This document shows, piece after piece, positions 11,673-25,300 of a stretch of DNA of 64,000 nucleotides; the first letter of the stretch is position 1, and each line of letters opens with the position of its first letter. The stretch comes from Agrostemma githago. Lineage: Eukaryota; Streptophyta; Magnoliopsida; Caryophyllales; Caryophyllaceae. The notes under the pieces are model-generated. The model did not search any database. It saw only the letters and a list, made by a program, of their open reading frames with translations, and was not told the DNA's origin. The stretch covers positions 63,661,441 to 63,725,440 of the forward strand of contig OY288245.1 of the NCBI GenBank assembly GCA_958450325.1. The letters are read 5' to 3'. Made by a program: the position numbers and the translations under genes.

Positions 11673-12238
11673 TTCTTCTTTATTTACAACTTAATCACAC
11701 TAATTTTCCTACATTCATTCACACCTCCTTTCACCATGGTCTTACACATATATTATTCTTTATTATTTTTCCCATCTAAATTTAAAAAATCATTCTATTC
11801 AACAATCAATATTTATTTGACGAAGTTAGTTATATTTACGTTAATGAAAAATATTACTTTTTACGAATTTACATTTTTATTATTTTGTTAAAAAATATAA
11901 TTATTTTTTTATAAAAAATGAGACAAATATACAACTAGCTAATTACGGTTGCCAAATTACACTATTACTCAACTTAATTAATTCGATTACATAAAGGATG
12001 CTAGAACTTAAAAGTACATTTAAATTTAAAAGTGCAAATTTTAAAAAAAAAAATATCCATATTTTGAGTTTTTTGAAGATAAAGAGAGTAATTAATAAGG
12101 GAGAAAATGAACACAATTTTTTGGAGTAAAAGTATGTCAAAATTGATCTCTATTTATAGACCATGAAAAAATATGAATATTGGTGAATTTTTTATTTTAT
12201 TTTTATAAAGTATGTTTTACAATATATTCATTTCAAAG

Positions 12239-12276
<38 letters not shown>

Positions 12277-12599
12277 CTTTTTTGAGAGTTCCCCCTTAAT
12301 TCCTTTCAAATGCCTTTTAATTCCCCACTTGCATATCATCTTGCACCTCATCCTATTCCTGATGTTAGCTTACCTGCCTGTTTTTCTTTCTAGTATTGTA
12401 CTGCCATTCAACCTTCCTACGTCTCTTCAATCCTAATCTCCTAGTTTACTCATCATACACTAATACCTCCAAAATTACCCTCATTTGACACTTAAGCTTG
12501 CCTAGTAAATAGGCTATCATTGCACCGTTTTTAACCCCCTCTTTTTAATCCCCATCCTACTCCTTTGATCATCCACCGTTTACAACAAACCAAACCCAT
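11673..12599. other. A+T-rich intergenic DNA with a T12-A25 tract
   Basis: No gene is seen. A run of 12 T (12239-12250) is followed directly by 25 A (12251-12275). The last 150 bp may already belong to the 5' UTR of the LINE that follows. Confidence 0.4.
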
Positions 12600-12626
12600 A
12601 ATAACTTTAGACCCATATAACTTCAC

Positions 12627-14444
12627 ATGGAGAATCCAACAGATGAGCACGACCCTTATCAAGCAGGCGCCCTCATCTCCTTACCCTTAAACCTTCGACT
12701 AAATCTTATGGGTATAAATTTTAGCCTCTTGTTGGTCGGTCGTTTTATTGATCAACGCCACTTCAAACTAGAACGACTCCAGAGTGCTATTAATATCTTT
12801 TGGGATTTACGAGCTCCAGTAAAAATTCATCTCATGAAGCCTTATTTTGTGTTTGAATTTTCGCATCCAGATGATTTTTCTCAGCTCCTCAACTTACAAG
12901 TGCTCAATATAGAAGGAAGCCTTCTTTTTCTTCACAAGCTAACGTGGAACACGGTCGTGGATGATCTAAATTTTAACCGAGTTCCTCTCTGGATTAGGGT
13001 TCATGGTCTTCCCCTCCAATACCTCCATCCAACAGTTACGTCTTTCCTTTTGGAGCATGTTGGAGATGTCGTAGAATTTGAAGGTATTGGAGGAAGTCTT
13101 CCTCCTAAGCCTTTTGTTCGTGTTCGGGTTTGGGTTGACATTTAGTCCCCTCTTATCCCGGGATGTTATATCCCATTGGATGACGGTCAAGTTTCTTGGA
13201 TATCGTTCGGGTATGAAAATATTTTCCGCTTTTGTCGTAGGTGTGGCCTCGTAGGTCACAGGGTTACGTTCTGTAATCTCAGCCATCACCGTGCTACGGC
13301 CCAATTGGATCGCCGCCTCCAAGGACTTCATCTTCGAGGAATGCAAGTCGTTTATGGACCTACATCAGCCCCTTTTTACTCCAAACATATTATTGGACTC
13401 CCCTCGACCTTCTCAAATATAAACACACATGTGAAAGCTCCCCCGACGGAAAGTACTGCTCAACACTCTTCAACCTCTTCTTCAACTGCGGAGTACTTCT
13501 CCTCCTCATCATCATCTACTTCTAGTACTGGACATCCGCACCCACCTCCTGGCTTTGGTGCTACCTTTGTTGGGGAACCTCATCACATGGTTCATGCGGA
13601 CCCATATCCAGACGATGATACCATAAGAGTCCCGATGTTATACATGAATCAAACAGCTCCTGTACAGCAGTCACCACACCCAACCCCACCTCCACCTCTC
13701 CCTAATGGTGACATACATGTTGCTGAGAGGGCTTCTAGAAGTTTCCGTATTTCGGCTCCGGACCCGGCATCCGACCCTTCATTGGGATTCCTCAGTTTTG
13801 CTGAACTCAATGGTGATAGAGAACAGAACTCCACTTTGATGGCCACCACTAATCAGGTTGTCCCTTATTCTTCTTCTGTTTTCTCATCTCAATTAAATAT
13901 TGGCCTGGATTCGCTTTCTCCTTCCGCACTACAGTATTTTACAGATTACAGTAGTCCAGTAGCAAATCCATCGTCGGGTTCTGATTCAGCTGTGAAGATG
14001 CCGGTTTATGAATCTATGGACGGCATGTTTACGAATTACGTTTCTACTCCTTCCATGAATTATTCAGCCTCAGCAGAAAGCTACCGCTCTAATTCCCCTG
14101 ATTCTATCGGAGGATTTAATTATTATCTTGGTTATTACTCTAATATCAGCTCTCGGGCAACATCTGATACTTCTTCCGAGCTCTGCGGTTTTTCTCGTGA
14201 ATTTTCTTCAAATATCAGAAATCAGCAGGCTTTTCCAGTTATCAAGAAAAAAAGATCCTTTGCAGACTCTGACAACGACAATTATTTGCAAGGTTATATC
14301 TCTCACTTCCCCAACAAGAGATTGAAGCTTTCTACCTCTTTTGCAGATGAAAGGGTTCAGAGGACAGATCACTTATCTATACTGGATAATACTTCACAAG
14401 CTTGGGTTGTGGCAGGCCCGCCTCTGCCACCGATAATCCCATGA
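12627..14444 (+). pseudogene. LINE ORF1 (DUF4283 plus CCHC zinc knuckle), one in-frame TAG
   Basis: The reading frame from ATG 12627 runs to TGA 14442-14444 with a single TAG at 13143-13145; frames before and after the stop are identical. The first 170 residues resemble DUF4283, with 'VPLWIRVHGLPLQYLHP' a typical ORF1 stretch. The next domain is a zinc knuckle, C-x2-C-x4-H-x4-C, at 13233-13274 ('CRRCGLVGHRVTFC'). The C-terminal 350 residues are rich in Ser and Pro and low in complexity. Such ORF1 proteins bind element RNA and act as chaperones in the ribonucleoprotein. The last bases overlap the ORF2 start as ATGA. The TAG lies between DUF4283 and the knuckle, so this copy would make only the first domain. 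Confidence 0.85.
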
Positions 14445-17400
14445 ATGCTCTCTCTTGGAATTGTAGGGGTCTTGGTGGTGCGGACTCCCCTATAATTCCT
14501 TACTTAGAATGGTCCGTACGTATGTATGATATCTCTATAGTTTTCCTTAGTGAGACTAAGTGTTTAGTCTCGGATAGTTTCAGGAAAGTATCTTCGCTAG
14601 CCTTACCACACTTTTGTGGAGTTGACTCCGACGGTAATAGTGGCGGATTAATTCTGCTATGGAATGATCGATCCGATGTTTTCCCTCTTGTAATGGATCC
14701 ACATTTCATCCTCTGTAAATTTGTAAATAAGGTACTGAAGTATGAATGGTATGTAGTGTTTGTGTATGGTGAGTCGTGTACTGATCTTCGGCCTGATTTC
14801 TGGCTTCGGCTGAAGGATCTTTGCTTGTCCCATTCTCCTTTATGTATAATGGGTGATTTTAATCAAGTAGAACAACATGATGATAAACTTGGCGGCTCTT
14901 CCACAATCACTGGATGGAAAACATTCATGAATTGGAGGCTGAGCACGAGCTTGCTTGAAATTCCTTTCACAGGGCCTCGGTTCACATGGACAAACAAACG
15001 TGACCCTTCTGGTCTGATAATGGAAAGACTCGACCGTGGATATGCTTCAATAGATTGGTTCTCAAAATTCGCTCACATAAAAAACCTGAATATTTTCCTT
15101 TCCGACCATGCTCCTATTATTCTCTCGACGGACGCCAGTAAAAGAAAACCAAAAAGGCCTTACCGAGTTGACAATTGGTGCTTACACCACCCGGATGTCC
15201 AAAAACTCATTGACTCTATCTGGCTTTCCCCTTGGTACGGATCACCAATGTCCTCTGTGTATAATAAACTTACTCGCATCCGCTTTCAGATTCTCAATTG
15301 GACCCTTCAAAATCGTCGCCATTTTATGATCGACTGGAGTTCCATTTCAAATGAACTTACAAGCGCTGCTTCAAAGATTAAGAATCCTACCGCGGGACAA
15401 TCCTATTTATCCAGTCTTCGCTCTCTGGAAAAAGAAGTACATATTCAGTACTCATACTGGAAACAACGTGCGAAAACCGAGTTCACCTTCAATGATGGTC
15501 TCCCGACCTCTTTTTTCTTCACTAGATCAAAATCACGTCAATCACGTCTCCGTATTATCTCTTTGATTGATAATGAAGGTAAATGGTGTAATACCGAGTC
15601 GGACCTTTCTCAATTAATTACTTCTCATTTCAAAAACCTGTATACGTCCAACGGTAACCTAAGATCTTTTGAAGAATTGCAAGATCTCAACATTCCCGAG
15701 TTGACAGAAGAAAACAGAAATTTTATAACTCAACCTTACTTGGCAAGTGAGGTTCAACAGGCTTTCTTCTCCATGAAAGCAGACAAGTCACCCGGCCCTG
15801 ACGGTTTCCCACCGCATTTTTATCAGTTTTTCTAGGATTTGATCCACGAACAAGTTTCGACAGCTGTTCTTTCTTTTCTGAATTCTGGTTGTCTTCTACC
15901 CTCTTGGAATATGACTCATATTGTGCTTATACCAAAGGTTGAGAACCCTGATTCTATCTCTCAATTCCGTCCCATTAGTCTTTGCAACATCATATATAGA
16001 GCGGCCTCCAAATGTATTGCTTTCAGGCTAAAAAAAGTTGTGGAGGGTATTATAAGTCAGAATCAAAATGCTTTCCTTCCAGGTCGTCTTATTGGAGATA
16101 ATTGTTTTCTAGCTCACGAGCTTCTCACCTATATCAACCATCGGAAAAAAGGAACCCGATGTCTTGGAGCTATCAAGCTTGATATGAATAAACCCTTCGA
16201 TCGAGTTTCCTGGCCTTTTCTTTTTCGTGTTCTCAAGCTATTTGGATTCCCGCATCAGGTTCGTAGGCTTATTAAATCTTGTGTGAGATCTGTTTCATTC
16301 CAAGTGCTTATTAATGGTACACCATCTAATCTCATCAGTCCACAATGTGGCCTTCGTCAGGGCGACCCAATCTCGCCTTATCTTTTTATTTTATGTATGG
16401 AAATACTATCCCTCATGCTAAAGAAATCAGAAAGAGAAGGCCTTATAGAGGGTATTAAGCTTACTCGACACAGCCCGCCGATTTCTCACCTACTTTTTGC
16501 AGATGACTCTTCTCTGTCTTCAAGTAACACCTTCCAGCTGCTCAAATCTGAAACAGATACTGGAACAGTTCAGCTCCCTTTCAGGACAGATGATTAATCA
16601 CCAAAAGTCTTTTATAAAGTTCAGCCCAAACACGCCGCCAGATTTCAAGGAATATCTGCTGAATATTCTACAAGTGCAGTCAAAAACTAATTTCGGGCTA
16701 TACCTTGGCATTCCTATCGACCTGGGGAGACGGAAATTTGCAGATTTTCACTTCCTTCTGGACAAAATATCGACTAAAATTCTATCCTGGGGACCGACGA
16801 AATTTTCCCAAGCGGCCAAATTACTTATTATCAACACAGTTCTTATGTCCACCATCACTCATGTTGCATCGGTTCTCCCTATCCCTCTTCAAATTTGTAC
16901 AAAAATAAACTACTTGATCGGAATGTTTTGGTGGAAAAAATCACACAAAAGAGCACAACACTGGCTCTCAACAGAAGTTCTGCAGCAGCCTAAGCTACAT
17001 GGAGGGGTTGGCTTAAAAAACGCAACTCTTATTAGTCAAGCCCTGCTGTCCAAAGGTTTTTGGAGAGTACATCACCAACCATGCTCTTTACTGTCCCGTA
17101 CTCTTAAACGAAAATACCCTAAGGATTTTCTTATTCCCGGTAATCTATCTAAATATCCAGCAGCATCGTTCGCCTGGAAAGGTGTTTTGAAATACTTATC
17201 TCCCCTCCATAATGGGATTGAGTGGAAATTTGGAAACGGAGAAAGCATTAATATTCGAAAGGATAACTGGGTACATGGGTCGGTACCTCAGTTCCGACCT
17301 GAAATGAAAGACAGGCAGGTAACTTTCAGTGAATTCATCACACCCACAAGGCAATGGGATACTCAGTCTATGGCTCGTGTTTTTGACTCGGCTTCCACGA

Positions 17401-18440
17401 AAGCAATTTGCAGTGTTGAAATTCCCAAAGAGTCGATAGACGATTTTATCTATTGGAAATTCACAAGAGATGGACACTATACAACAAAGACAGGTTATTA
17501 CTGTCTCTTGGAACAACAAGTTTCATCTTATATAAAGGGAATAGGATCCAACTTCAATTGGCGACTTATTTGGGATCTCCCATGTCAGCCTTACATAAAA
17601 AATTTCCTTTGGCGATTAGCTCACCAGATCCTGCCAACATCGGAGGTTCTTATTAGGAGAGGGGTATCAGTTGACCCTTCTTGCTGTTTCTGTTCACAAC
17701 ATAATGAAAATATAGTGGATCTCTTTAGAGATTGTGTCATCACACAACATATATGGCTAGGCGGTCATCTGGGGATCAATATAAACATACCGGCAAGCTT
17801 TCCTTTTGGTCAATGGTTTCAGAACTTCCTGTACTTCTTTCATACCTCATCCTCAGCAGACCCATGGAGGACTATACAATTCCCACTCACTCTGTTTGCA
17901 ATTTGGAAGCATAGGAATGAAGTCCTTTTCAAGAAACATAAGGTTGATCCATTTCGTATCCTTCAACTGGTTCAATTGCTTAGTCTGAACCAGCTAGAAT
18001 TCTACTCCAAATTCTCCAAAAATACGAGTTACACCAGTTTGTCAGCTCATCCTCCAAGCAGAATAAATAGCATTTCATCCTCGTCAGACCACATCTACAA
18101 CATATCAGCGCACCTCTGTAAAAAGACAGGCACATACTCTTCTACAATCGCCTGGAATGGTCACCAGCTACAGCATACTAAAGATGAAGTCTCTTTTTCT
18201 CTTCTTCATACCTATACTACTGCTTTACAGCGAAACATGGCACATGCTCAGAGACTCCAACATCCATCAACACTCTTCCTTTTAAAGCATAAAGAACTGA
18301 TCAAGTTAATTCACAGAGATAGTACTCTCAAGCCACCTATTTCGGTTTGCCATAGCATAGATCATATTAGAAAACTTCTTTTAGATAATGTATCTTGGTT
18401 TATTAGTTATACTCACGATCCATGTACTAGTTCACACTAA
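14441..18440 (+). pseudogene. LINE ORF2: APE endonuclease, reverse transcriptase, zf-RVT; one TAG and one frameshift
   Basis: The first Met (14441) opens 'MNALSWNCRGLGG', the usual start of plant LINE endonucleases. Endonuclease motifs follow in order: SETK, MGDFN, FTWTN, RLDRGY and SDHAPI (to about residue 230), which cut target DNA. The RT has KSPGPDG, RPISLCN, the LDM motif (catalytic Asp, about residue 581, in 'KLDMNKPFDRVSW'), RQGDPISPYLF and FADD at 16496-16507. The C-terminal part carries zf-RVT text ('IWDLPCQPYIKNFLWRLAH', then paired Cys). A TAG at 15833-15835 stands where relatives have Trp, one base from TGG. Between about 16530 and 16560 the frame moves by one, and the rest continues to 18440. 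The enzyme is therefore dead here although all catalytic residues are readable. Confidence 0.9.
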
Positions 18441-18495
18441 TATAATATATATAGCTATTGTTGTCAAAAAAAAACAAATACAAAAAATAAAACCA

Positions 18496-19347
18496 TTAGA
18501 AAATGCCAAGTTTGAAGGTGAAATATAAGGTGGAAGAGATCCTATTTAGACCAAATGTTAAACAAAATAGGTTTGGGTCCAAATTTTTTATTATTACTTT
18601 ACCTTTCACCCTCCACCTCCACCTTTTTTTCCACCTCCATTAATCATAGTCTAAGAGAGGACAAAAGAAGTTTCGAGTTTAGGACAACTTTGAGCCGTTA
18701 AATGTCTCAGGTAATCCAAATAACTATGTGCAATGGTTTAAGGTACGTGCTAACATGTTAGGAGAAGATGATCTTTCATCACATATATGGACTTAGATAC
18801 ATAAGAACATCACAATACATACGGTCAAAAAGATTTAGCCGGTATATCCTTGCCATATACTACTAATTTAGAAGGAATTATTTTTAGTAGTCTTTCAATA
18901 GAAGAAAAAACACATTGGACCAAGCAATTACACATTCGAAAGAAAGAGTTTTGATATGTGAATAGCAGTCCTTAGTCGGACATCATATAACTGAAAACCG
19001 TGTCAAAGGATATGACTATGAACATTGCATTATTGAACATTACCAGCATACCAATTACTGTTCCTAAACCTAGCAATCTGATCGCGGACATTCCAAAGGC
19101 AAGGTTACTCCCTACCATTTTAAAGTGAATCAAATGTACCCACGTCAGCGGTTTCCTTTGATAGCAAGTGGAAATGAAAGAACTATATGGGACCAATTTG
19201 CATATTGTAAAGAAGTTACATAATATGTATCTGTATCAAGTTGCTTCAATGTGGGAGTGTGTATAAACGCTGGCAAGAAATTCTGGCGAGCCATTGATGT
19301 ATCTACGGAAGGTTGATCTCATTTCACTGCTGCTAGATTGATCAGTC
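18496..19347. other. Sequence between LINE and the MRS2 stop codon; includes the MRS2 3' UTR
   Basis: On the minus strand the bases just below 19348 should be the 3' UTR of the magnesium transporter gene, but no poly(A) signal can be chosen with confidence. A purine/pyrimidine-biased stretch at 18510-18640 follows the LINE tail. No other gene is seen. Confidence 0.45.
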
Positions 19348-22300
19348 TCATGATCCAACAAGACCTTTAAAGCGAGCATATGTGACTATAACCACAAAAA
19401 GTATAGCGGAAATCAAGCCCGAGAGGATAACCACCTTGCAACGACAAAATTACAACATCAACTTAATATACAATTAAACAGACCACAGGCAGTAGCTAAT
19501 ACGAGTATGTCTGTAAATCACTCACCCATTTAAACATGTAGCCGTGGTTGTCATTCCAATGATATGGAATGTTCATGCCAAAAATTGCAGTGACCAACGA
19601 GTAGATAGATATGGCAACAGTTCCCGAACTTAGGAAAAGCTCAAGCTGCATGAAAAGAAGAAACAAAGTACAATGACCACATTGCCTCATAATATCCAAT
19701 GCTCCTGCGTGTAGTATGTTAAGGGCTAGGGGGAGAGGGAGATGTATCATTCACGCAATTCTAATCTTGTGTTAGAAACATAGATACATTATTTCCAAAT
19801 TACCTATAATGAAAAATAACTCGAAACATGCATAGATAGAGGGATAGTTCACAACATAAGAAAAGTGAAATAATAATAATTCAGTGAGTCATTTTGTTTC
19901 ATCCCCCCATATTCCAAACTCAATGTATGGAGTCTTTGGTTTAGAAACGGGAAACCCATACATAGATAGCAAGATCTAAATTGGCGGTTTGCTCCATAGA
20001 ATAAAAAAACAGAAGCAAAGTTCAGAATTTATATCCCTTGTTATCAGCCTTTAGAGCCATGATCACTCCAATCTGATAAACATATTCTCCCAAAACTTTG
20101 AGGTTTGTCATTCTTCACTGAAGTTGCTAAAGATTCCCCTTGTTGAAAAGCCGGCCATTTTCGCAGAGTCAGATCCCTAATAGCTATGTCCATATCGATC
20201 ATCTTATGCTTCGAAGAAATATGAGCTAGATGAACTTTTGAAATCCGCTAGCATGTTTCTTTATAATGTGAAGTGATGGTCATGTGATGCAATCCTCAAT
20301 GATATTTTCATTACGCGTCATCCACAAGCATCCTCTTATCCTTGTGTACTTAAAACAGAAACGAGGCGAGGTAGATCGGATACCCCCTCCTCCGCACCTT
20401 GCTATTTGTGGAAAACGTCAAGGCATTGGGTAAAATTGTTTAGGGTGTGTTTGGATAGGAAATTGGGAAAGAAAGTGAGAGGAAGGAAAAGGAAGGAAGG
20501 GAAAGGGAGAGAAAATGGAGGGCAAGAGTTCGAACAAGGTAATAAAGTGGTAATAAGTGAATATCATAGTTCAATATATTCACAATAATCAAATAATCCA
20601 TATAAGTTGAGCCTAATGAGACTTTCCATTGCGAAAGAGTACATCTATTACCCCACTAGCCCAATTCTCATTTCCAAACTAGGACTAGGTAAACATATCA
20701 TATCAGTTGGAGGCAACATATGAAATACAAAGAAACAGTAAAAAGGAATACAGTACCTGAATCAACTGATTCCGGTGATTGTCAAGCTGCAATAAAGAGG
20801 TAAAGTGTCAATCAAGCTAACCAACAGTCACATTGAAGAACCATTCATTGTAGATACAAGTAAAAGAAATGACTGCAAAACCTGAATGTTGATGTAATCC
20901 TCAGTATCATCGATGTATTCACGGAGCTGCAAGTTGCAATTTAACACTGTCAATTGAAAGGTAAATTGATGGCGGGGCTTAATTTTGGGTGCTAGTGGGG
21001 CTGGGTAATGGAGTGATGGGTGGAGTTGAGGTTGGGCTGTTGGTGGGTGAGAGAGGAGAGAATTGAGGGTTAAATGGGTAAATGTGTCCCCTTTTCATGA
21101 AGTGGGACAAAACCAACGAAAAGAAAGGAAAAAAAAAAAAAGAGACAGTATTATGTAAGGCAAGTGTAACTAATGATGGCTTAATCAAGTCAGAATCATT
21201 TGAGTACCAAATACTCTAATTTACAAAGCACCTTGTCACTTACGGAGTTATAATCATGGAAAACGAAAAGTGTTGTTATTTCTCAAGTGGACATAAATTT
21301 CAAATCGAACACCGCACCAAAGTAGCACAAATGTCATGTGCTATGAAAGGAAAATTTTGAGATCAATTACCCACCCTGACACTATTTTAAGACACAGGGA
21401 CTGAATTCAACCCTAAAATTAAGGATACATACATCAGAAGACATTCTTAGCATAAAATAGATTATACAGTAAGTGTTAAAATTTCAGTTTACAAGTGTAA
21501 AATAAATATGTTCAACATTATAATGTATACATAAATAGTGTCTTAACTGTTTTTGTCTACTTTTCTCAAATAAGCCTACATTTCAGTCTTTGTTAGGATT
21601 GGTAAGTGCTGGGTAACGGCTACAGACTTGTAGCCTTGAATTCTTGTCGGGAACAACCCCACAAGTGACGAGTCAAACTAATTCAAGTTTTTTTTTTTGA
21701 AATAAAAAACGTTCCCCGGTCAATCGGTCATAATTCTGGGTACTGTGAGGAACACATGTTATGAATCTGCAACCCTTCACGATCTGTAACACAGTCTAAT
21801 CATGCCCTCAAACTCATGTACAATACTGGTTACTGGATTTCAGACTCATGAATAAGTTTTGGGCCTCACCAATAAGGAGGAGAGAGAGCCCACTCCATAT
21901 GCTGAACGTGATTCCATCTAAAACCAACTGATGATAGGAGTAATAACCCTTGGTTTATAAAATAATTAGCTAACTCCTTCGTACATAAAATAGTAAACTT
22001 CCTCTTTTTTGTCAATGCGGGCCACTTACATGTGCGTAAGCTATATAATACTCGGTAGAAGCTTTTAACACTGGATAACAAAGGAAGTCAGAGCACAAGG
22101 GTTCAACGATGCACTAGAAATGGTGTAGCACAGGTACCCAGTTACCATGAGATTATAAATTGTACTAGTGCAGAGAAATTTTCGATAGTTTCATGTCCAA
22201 AGCTAGAAAACATAGAGAACTAGCTCATTTGGTGACTTAAAAGCCAATAATAAATGGAGAATTCGGTTACACTAAACTCCTTATCTAAAATAGAAGCAGC

Positions 22301-25300
22301 AGAACAAGCACTCCCTCTATCCCCATTTATAGTTTCCATGTTCATTAAAGTCAATCCACAAGAATAGTTTAACATTTCTCTTAAACATGTTTTGTGGGGA
22401 GAATAGGTATTGCTGTATTGAACTTCCTACTTCACTTCCGCATGCTTACGTAAAAATTGATTAAAAAACAAACATAAGGTATTTATAAGGGAAAACAGAG
22501 TACACAATTAAATGGAATTGCATGTGCTTTACGGATACGTACCGTTGTTAGTTTGTTTAATGTCCCATCAATTTGCATGAAGTATGCCTGTACATTAAAT
22601 GTGGAATGAGTCTAGAGAAAAGCTGAAACGCCTCTCGAGCAACTTGGTTTTTGCATATTTAAGGAAGTTCAATTTGAATACTGAACTACTATGACGATAA
22701 ATGTGTTGACAGGGTAAACACATATTATGTACCTCTAGCAACATCTCAAGTTCCTCAACATCATTCTCCTCACCACGAACTGTGACCATACTAGCTCTAC
22801 TTGCTCTTGATATCCTAGAGCCTATAGTAGGAGAACTCGGGAACCACACAGCTCCTGATCCACTAACAGGTGAAGCTGGAGCAGCCAACTTTCTAGACAA
22901 GTACAGGTCTGCCATATCATCATCATCATCCAGAAGCTGCTCAAGCTCATCCCTTACCTACAACTTACAGCCAGTGAGATACTATGATTGCACAAGAATA
23001 CAACATCGATGTTTTTTTTCCTCAGTAAACAACAAAAAAAAACAAGTAATATGTACCATTCATCTTGGAACATAAGTATTCACCTGCATGAACACGGTTG
23101 GGGGTGGGAGAGGGGGGCTTTGGAGTTTAGGGTTTCGGTAAAAAAAAACACATAGCACATTGTTGTACTGCATGGCTTGGAGAAGTTGAGGTCAGTCATC
23201 AAGGCTAAAAAACAAAGTGCTTATATAAAAAAATCCACCTCAACATATTGATTCTTCTTTTGTCTTCAAATAACAACACAACATATACACACACACACAA
23301 CAGTTTCAAAGTTCTTCTATGTACTATCATCATACATGGCTACCGAATTCACTCTTATGATTCGCGATTCGCACTTATAGAGTACTTGTTATGTGAATCT
23401 TTAGTAAAGAACATGATAGAATTCGCTCTTAGCGTTTCGCAATTCGCTGGAGACCCGAGGGAATCCAGTAACCGTACATCATACGAGAATAGTATAGCCA
23501 AAAGTCAAATTTTCAATAGAAGTTATTGAAAGACAGCATTCGCTACTTTTCGTTTCTAAGTGGGAAAGGCTGATGTAACTTGGAAGGCAAGGACTCATTT
23601 AGCATCAGTGAGGCCAGATATATCAAGCCATAAAAAATGATGCTCAATTTGTATACCATGAATTCATAAAACAGCAGTGCAATGATTACATTTTCCTTCC
23701 CATTTTGAACTAACCTTTACGTATATTCATTTTTCTCTTTTTAAATTAATGGAGAAAGGCCCCCTACGTCCACGTGTAAGGCTATAATCCACCTGTCGCC
23801 TGCCTCTCACCAAACACAGCCAACTCTGTGCATACCATCTCAATATAAGATCTACAACACATGGGGTATCCAAGCACGTCAATCTACTTGACTTTTATTT
23901 AACAATCAGTCATTATGATCTAGCATCCGCCAAAACAGGGGTGAATTTTATACGGATTAAAAGATCCAGACATGGTGGCCTCTAAAGTAACAGAAAATGG
24001 CTAAAGATACTAAGGAACCTAGACAAGTTGTACCACAAATCTAGTTTCATGACAACAACTATCCAAGGGAGTCTGGCTGCTCATAATGATGTCACTGTAC
24101 ACAGAATGGTGTCATTGTCCATCCAACCAATAACACAGAAAATATGGTACAAGTACTAGACAGAAGAGAATATCAATAACCGACCATAGTGATTTTTAAA
24201 TTCTTTTTTTATGTGGACACAATTTATTAGAATTGGAAAGGCGAACCTGTGACAAATTTCTAACATCTTAAACTTCAACCCCAAATTGCCAAAAGTCATG
24301 AAGGAGAAACAAGGTCTAACAAGGTGCATCGCTCGAGTATCATTAGCAAAAATGAACTGCTTCTATACCTTCATTCTAAAATGGTTAAACACGGATGTAC
24401 AACATGGTTTTATGGATGAGCAAATGGTTGAAGTTTGTGGATGAGAGTAAACTCTTACAACCCATGATAAAAAATTGCTATAAACCAAATATGACAATAG
24501 GAATACCTTTTGAACACGGGCAGTCAATCGTGTCATAGCACTCTTAAGTTTCCTTACTCTGTCCAGATTACGGCTACTAATCTAACAAACAAAAATACAT
24601 TGGTCAGAAATACACAAAGGCTGCAAAAAGCATCTCCATCTTACACGAGGTTCTCCATCAACAGTCACTAAACTAAAATATTTTTTTCTAAAAGCCAATT
24701 AGGTCTGGAGACTCACCTTGGAGGTCAGCTCATCCAGTGCAGGATAAGCAGCAGTTTCCAGTTCAGTTGTACGCGCGGCAAGAAAGCTACAGATTGCCTC
24801 TAAAGCAACCTCTAAAGCACGGAATTCGAAAGGCGATTCTACACCATCAACAGAGTTGATCAGTAAAAAGGAAAAATTCTTCCTGATATACAAAAAGAAA
24901 TTGAGGCACAAGGTAGAGCGAAGAGGAGTAAGTGGGTACAAAAGAAAAAGAAGCCGGCATCAATTTCAAAGACTTTTAATTATCCACATCACCAAAGTCA
25001 TAACTGTGGAATGCAGCTCGGCTTCTAAAATAACTTAGAAATTATAAGTTCCTTACCATCTTCTTCAGCAGCATCAACATCATGCCCACATGACTCTTTC
25101 ACATCTCCTTGAAGACATAACTGCCTCTTAAGTTCTTCAACAACAGGAATTACATTTTCTTCTAGAGGATCTCGAAGTAAAACCTAATAATAAAGAGACG
25201 CCAACATTTTACAAACTTAAACATAACTATCTCGTAAACAAAATTTAGAAACTCAAAGCTCGTACCGTACTGACAGACAGGCAAGCATACAATAGCTTAT

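Larger units (their letters stand above)
12600..18495 (+). mobile_element. L1-type LINE (non-LTR retrotransposon), nearly full length
   Basis: ORF1 and ORF2 follow each other in the order and spacing of plant L1 elements. ORF1 has a DUF4283-like domain and a zinc knuckle; ORF2 has an APE endonuclease, RT and zf-RVT region. Shortly after ORF2 an A-rich tail begins (18467-18495). The 5' boundary is not defined and no target duplication was found. Two in-frame TAG codons and one frameshift make this copy inactive, but overall decay is small, so insertion is relatively recent. Confidence 0.88.

Noticed and set aside
18972..19196. 74-codon minus-strand frame downstream of the MRS2 stop
   Set aside because: It lies after the clear family C-terminus and TGA at 19348-19350, has no domain, and is best taken as 3' UTR or flank.
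20440..20530. GGGTGTGTTTGG-like sequence resembling a PIF or hAT terminal repeat in an MRS2 intron
   Set aside because: Only one end is visible, without a partner or target duplication.
22305..22430. CTCCCTCTATCCCCATTTATAG, similar to a Stowaway left end
   Set aside because: No matching right end or TA duplication could be placed; it may be a decayed fragment.
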